A stretch of 7,002 nucleotides of DNA from Akkermansiaceae bacterium (GTDB lineage: Bacteria > Verrucomicrobiota > Verrucomicrobiia > Verrucomicrobiales > Akkermansiaceae). The position numbers were made by a program, and so were the translations under genes. Positions 4,702 to 7,002 of the stretch are shown piece by piece. The stretch spans positions 1-7,002 of the forward strand of contig JACMMB010000143.1 of assembly GCA_014379305.1 (NCBI GenBank). The letters are read 5' to 3'. The first letter of the stretch is position 1. Every line of letters begins with the position of its first letter. Under the pieces are notes generated by a model. That model saw only the letters and a list, made by a program, of their open reading frames with translations, made no database searches and was not told the origin of the DNA.

Positions 4702-5805
4702 ATGAATAAAGTGGATTTGACCATGCTGAAAGGAAAGGAACTGGTAAAGGCCTTGGATTTTAAAAAATTGCCGAAAGTCCTGTTGCACGAACATCTGGAC
4801 GGCGGATTGCGACCGGCAACGGTGATTGAGCTTGCAAAAGAATCATGCTACCGGGGTTTGCCGACGCAAGACGCCGCTGAGCTTGGCACGTGGTTTCATC
4901 GGGGTGCCCAGAAAGGAAATCTGCCGGAATATCTCGAAGGCTTTGAGCACACCTGTGGAGTGATGCAAACCAAGGACGCGCTTGAGCGTGTGGCGTTTGA
5001 GTTTCTTGAGGACATGCATGAGGACGGCGTGGTCTATGCCGAGGTTCGATTTGCGCCGCTTCTGCATATCAATGCCGGACTCACGCAGGACGAGGTTGTA
5101 AACGCGGTGTTGAGCGGATTGCGCAGAGGCGAAAAGGCTTTCGGGGTTGAGTGGGGATTGATTATTTGCGCCATGAGGCATCTGAACTCATCCGTCGAGG
5201 CGGCGGAACTGGCAATCCGATGGCGTGATGCCGGCGTGGTGGGTTTTGACTTGGCCGGGGGCGAATCCGGGTTTCCTCCCAAGAAGCATGTCGATGCGTT
5301 TCAAGCGATCGAGCGCGCGAATTTCTACATCACCATCCATGCGGGCGAGGCCTTTGGCGTGGGATCGATTTGGCAGGCGTTGCAATATTGCGGAGCGCAT
5401 CGCCTCGGACACGCAACGCGGCTGCGGGATGACATGGAAATCCAGAGTGACGGCTCGCTGCGACTTGGTAGTCTGGCCCAATACGTCCTGGATCGGCGGG
5501 TGCCGCTTGAAATGTGCCTTTACTCAAATCTCCATACGGGTGCCTGCAAACAGCTGGAAGAGCATCCGTTCGGGTTGTTTTTCAGAAACGGTTTCCGCGT
5601 ATGTCTCAATACCGACGACAGACTGATGAGCGACACGACGATGACTAAAGAGACGATCCTCGCCACAGAACTCTTCGATCTCTCGCTGGCTGACCTCGAG
5701 AAGCTGAACCTGAACGCGATCAAAAGTGCCTTCGCGCCGTTTGAAAAGCGACTCGCTCTGATCTTTGGAAAGATCAAGCCGGGTTATGCGGAGTTGAGAA
5801 GGTGA
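4702..5805 (+). CDS. add: Adenosine deaminase
   Basis: Adenosine deaminase hydrolyses (deoxy)adenosine to (deoxy)inosine and ammonia in purine salvage, in the cytoplasm. With the chosen start it is 367 residues, a TIM-barrel of the amidohydrolase superfamily with one zinc. His29 and His31 in LLHEHLDGG, His213 in TIHAGEAFG and Asp305 in NTDDRLMS are the zinc ligands. Glu216, His237 (RLGHAT) and Asp306 are the catalytic residues by comparison with mouse ADA. HTCGVMQTKDAL and VVYAEVRFAP fit the family and resemble actinobacterial ADAs that I remember. The usual CPxSN motif reads CLYSN here. The ATG at 4702 leaves 22 residues before the barrel, similar to relatives. Alternatives are ATG 4723, or TTG 4612, which has AAGGAG 9 nt upstream but adds 30 residues without family pattern. 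Related deaminases (adenine, aminodeoxyfutalosine) are possible. The SDR gene follows on the same strand. Confidence 0.9.
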   Translation: MNKVDLTMLKGKELVKALDFKKLPKVLLHEHLDGGLRPATVIELAKESCYRGLPTQDAAELGTWFHRGAQKGNLPEYLEGFEHTCGVMQTKDALERVAFEFLEDMHEDGVVYAEVRFAPLLHINAGLTQDEVVNAVLSGLRRGEKAFGVEWGLIICAMRHLNSSVEAAELAIRWRDAGVVGFDLAGGESGFPPKKHVDAFQAIERANFYITIHAGEAFGVGSIWQALQYCGAHRLGHATRLRDDMEIQSDGSLRLGSLAQYVLDRRVPLEMCLYSNLHTGACKQLEEHPFGLFFRNGFRVCLNTDDRLMSDTTMTKETILATELFDLSLADLEKLNLNAIKSAFAPFEKRLALIFGKIKPGYAELRR

Positions 5806-5852
5806 TTTGAGTCATCAGGGTAGTTGAGGATTCCTCTGGCAATGCATCAAAC

Positions 5853-5874
5853 CATGGGGAAGCATCTGCCCATG
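5853..5874. repeat. Short inverted repeat including the SDR start codon
   Basis: CATGGG (5853-5858) and CCCATG (5869-5874) are perfect 6-base complements around a 10-base loop, and the second arm includes the chosen ATG. The repeat may follow simply from two ATG triplets beside G and C runs. A role in start-site control is possible but weakly supported. Confidence 0.25.
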
Positions 5875-6660
5875 CAGACCAATGCTTTTTTAAAGGACTT
5901 GTTCGATCTCAGTGGCAAAACAGCGGTCGTAATCGGCGGAACAGGCGAGCTTTGCGGCACCATGGCCGTCGGTCTCGCCCGTGCCGGGGCGGAAGTAGTT
6001 CTCGGCGGCCGGATCCCCGAAAAAGCGGAGAAGCGTCTTGCCGAAATCGAATCGCATGGCGGCTCGGGATATTTCGTGCCCGTCGATGTGACCTCGCGCA
6101 AATCGCTCCATGACATGCTTGATACCGTGTTGGAAAAATCCAAAGGCGTGGACATTCTCATCAATGGCGCAGGTACCAACTCTGCCACGCCGTTCCTCGA
6201 AATTTCCGAAGACGAATATGCGAAAATCATCGATACCAACCTGACTGCCATTTTCCGCGCATGCCAGGTCTTCGGTCAGTATTTCGTCGATGAAATGCGT
6301 CCGGCATCCATCATCAATCTCGGCTCCATATCCGGACTCCATCCCCTTTCCCGTGTCTTCACCTATTCCGCTTCAAAGGCGGCGGTACACAACCTTACCC
6401 GCAATCTCGCCCGCGAATGGGCGGACAAGGACATACGCGTCAACACACTCGTGCCCGGATTTTTCCCAGCCGAGCAGAACAGCAAGGTGCTCGATGAATC
6501 CCGCGTCCTTGACATCCTCCGCCACACCCCATCGTCTCGTTTTGGCAACGCCGATGAGCTCATCGGCGCGACCCTCCTCCTCGCTTCCGCCAGAGCCGGT
6601 TCATTCATCACCGGCATGGAAATGATCGTTGATGGCGGCTTCCAGGCGATGAGCATTTGA
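5872..6660 (+). CDS. Short-chain dehydrogenase, putative D-mannonate oxidoreductase type
   Basis: This is a classical SDR of 262 residues, acting in the cytoplasm with NAD(P). The N-terminus FLKDLFDLSGKTAVVIGGTG leads into the cofactor loop (GGTGELCG, 22-29), where Cys28 stands where Gly is usual. Arg47 after beta-2 (GGR) hints at NADP. Then come DVT (72-74), NGAG (98-101), Asn124, and the catalytic Ser152, Tyr165 and Lys169 (YSASK). PGFFPAEQN (195-203) and the end GFQAMSI fit the SDR group annotated as D-mannonate oxidoreductase (fructuronate reductase), which would link hexuronate breakdown to 2-keto-3-deoxygluconate. Substrate is inferred only; no other uronate gene is in view. ATG 5872 was chosen because it puts the SDR fold a normal distance in, with GGGGAAG 9 nt upstream; in-frame starts also exist at 5824 (TTG), 5842 and 5854. 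It lies 66 bp after add and may share its transcript. Glu codons are mostly GAA (12 of 16), against 13 of 30 in add. Confidence 0.85.
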   Translation: MQTNAFLKDLFDLSGKTAVVIGGTGELCGTMAVGLARAGAEVVLGGRIPEKAEKRLAEIESHGGSGYFVPVDVTSRKSLHDMLDTVLEKSKGVDILINGAGTNSATPFLEISEDEYAKIIDTNLTAIFRACQVFGQYFVDEMRPASIINLGSISGLHPLSRVFTYSASKAAVHNLTRNLAREWADKDIRVNTLVPGFFPAEQNSKVLDESRVLDILRHTPSSRFGNADELIGATLLLASARAGSFITGMEMIVDGGFQAMSI

Positions 6661-6669
6661 ACGCCGGTT

Positions 6670-6687
6670 GATTTTATCCGTAAAATC
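6670..6687. repeat. Perfect hairpin at the convergent gene ends
   Basis: GATTTTA (6670-6676) and TAAAATC (6681-6687) pair perfectly around a TCCG loop. The hairpin starts 10 bp after the dehydrogenase stop and contains the stop codon of the opposing gene. It is AT-rich and has no T-run on either side, so it is not a standard intrinsic terminator; it may protect or weakly end the two convergent messages. Confidence 0.35.
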
Positions 6688-7002
6688 GTTGGTCGAGATG
6701 CTCCAAAAGCTCCCGGCGGGTTTCGAAGCCATGCCTTGCCTTGCTGCCCATTTCGTGGGGGACGCTCCATCGCGGCTCCAGATTTTCCGCATTGATCACT
6801 CGTGAGGGAATGCCCATCTCGCAGGCATCCATCACCGTTTCCCCGGTGCCACCCACGCCTTGCGGCGGCTGGCCATTCCATGCGAACAGAAAAGCATCCG
6901 ACCAAGCTAGCAGATGTCTTGCAACTTCCTGATACGCCTCCGGCGCCGCATGGCCGCCCGGGGCGATATATTGCGCTAGCGACACATCCATCAATTTCTC
7001 CG
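6674..7002 (-). CDS. Unassigned protein, C-terminal part (cut by right edge)
   Basis: The open frame enters from beyond 7002 and ends with TAA at 6676-6674, giving 109 complete codons. The visible part reads EKLMDVSLAQYIAPGGHAAP, then YQEVARHLLAWSDAFLFAWNGQPPQGVGGTGETVMDACEMGIPSRVIN (about 24-71), then a charged tail ending in HLDQRFYG. The pattern (helix, Asp, hydrophobic strand, W-x-G, GGTG-x-T-V, helix, G-I-P) is like the end of SLOG or deoxyribosyltransferase-like Rossmann domains, which bind nucleotides or nucleotide-derived ligands. That similarity is from memory of the motif layout, not a confirmed family. A TTG (6994) and ATG (6991) near the edge could start it, but the frame continues upstream with no stop, so it is probably partial. 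It converges on the dehydrogenase with 13 bp between stops. Function unknown. Confidence 0.65.
   Translation of the reverse strand, partial: EKLMDVSLAQYIAPGGHAAPEAYQEVARHLLAWSDAFLFAWNGQPPQGVGGTGETVMDACEMGIPSRVINAENLEPRWSVPHEMGSKARHGFETRRELLEHLDQRFYG

Noticed and set aside
6363..6905. Minus-strand 180-codon frame overlapping the dehydrogenase and the partial right-edge gene
   Set aside because: It crosses the end of the well-supported dehydrogenase and overlaps the right-edge gene in another frame, with Arg/Ala/Ser-rich composition typical of antisense frames.
1..7002. Mobile element, CRISPR array, toxin-antitoxin pair or defence island
   Set aside because: No direct repeats with spacers, transposase or integrase motifs, or paired small toxin and antitoxin frames were seen; the genes are mostly housekeeping.

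Overview
The window is a run of ordinary bacterial chromosomal genes, tightly packed, with no rRNA, tRNA, CRISPR array, insertion sequence or phage gene that I can see. The best guess for the source is a member of the Verrucomicrobiota or a related PVC lineage. This is inference from three things: a proline-rich tail-anchored protein with a VPLKKETVRVTL-type N-terminus, a small secreted TPR plus STN-like protein, and mostly absent Shine-Dalgarno sequences. No single marker proves it.

The left and centre (1-4536) are all on the minus strand. Read in the direction of transcription, from right to left, the order is: rplI (ribosomal protein L9, with its own likely promoter and terminator); uxs (UDP-glucuronate decarboxylase, making UDP-xylose); a small exported TPR/STN-like protein; gdhA (Glu/Leu/Phe/Val-type dehydrogenase, probably glutamate dehydrogenase); a proline-rich protein with one C-terminal membrane segment; a 26-residue hydrophobic mini-protein; and the first 42 codons of a thioredoxin gene cut by the left edge.

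The right part (4702-6660) is on the plus strand: an adenosine deaminase (add), divergent from rplI, followed by a short-chain dehydrogenase of the type annotated as putative D-mannonate oxidoreductase. The last gene is on the minus strand, converges on the dehydrogenase with 13 bp between stop codons, and runs off the right edge. It looks like the C-terminal part of a nucleotide-binding Rossmann-like protein of unknown function.

The genes do not form one obvious pathway: they cover translation, nucleotide-sugar synthesis, nitrogen and purine metabolism, and redox. I found no clear new multi-gene system. The points most worth a second look are an inverted repeat that would pair the gdhA start codon into a stem, a second one at the ribosome binding site of the TPR/STN gene, the unlisted 26-residue membrane peptide, the stand-alone rplI unit, and the unassigned partial protein at the right edge.
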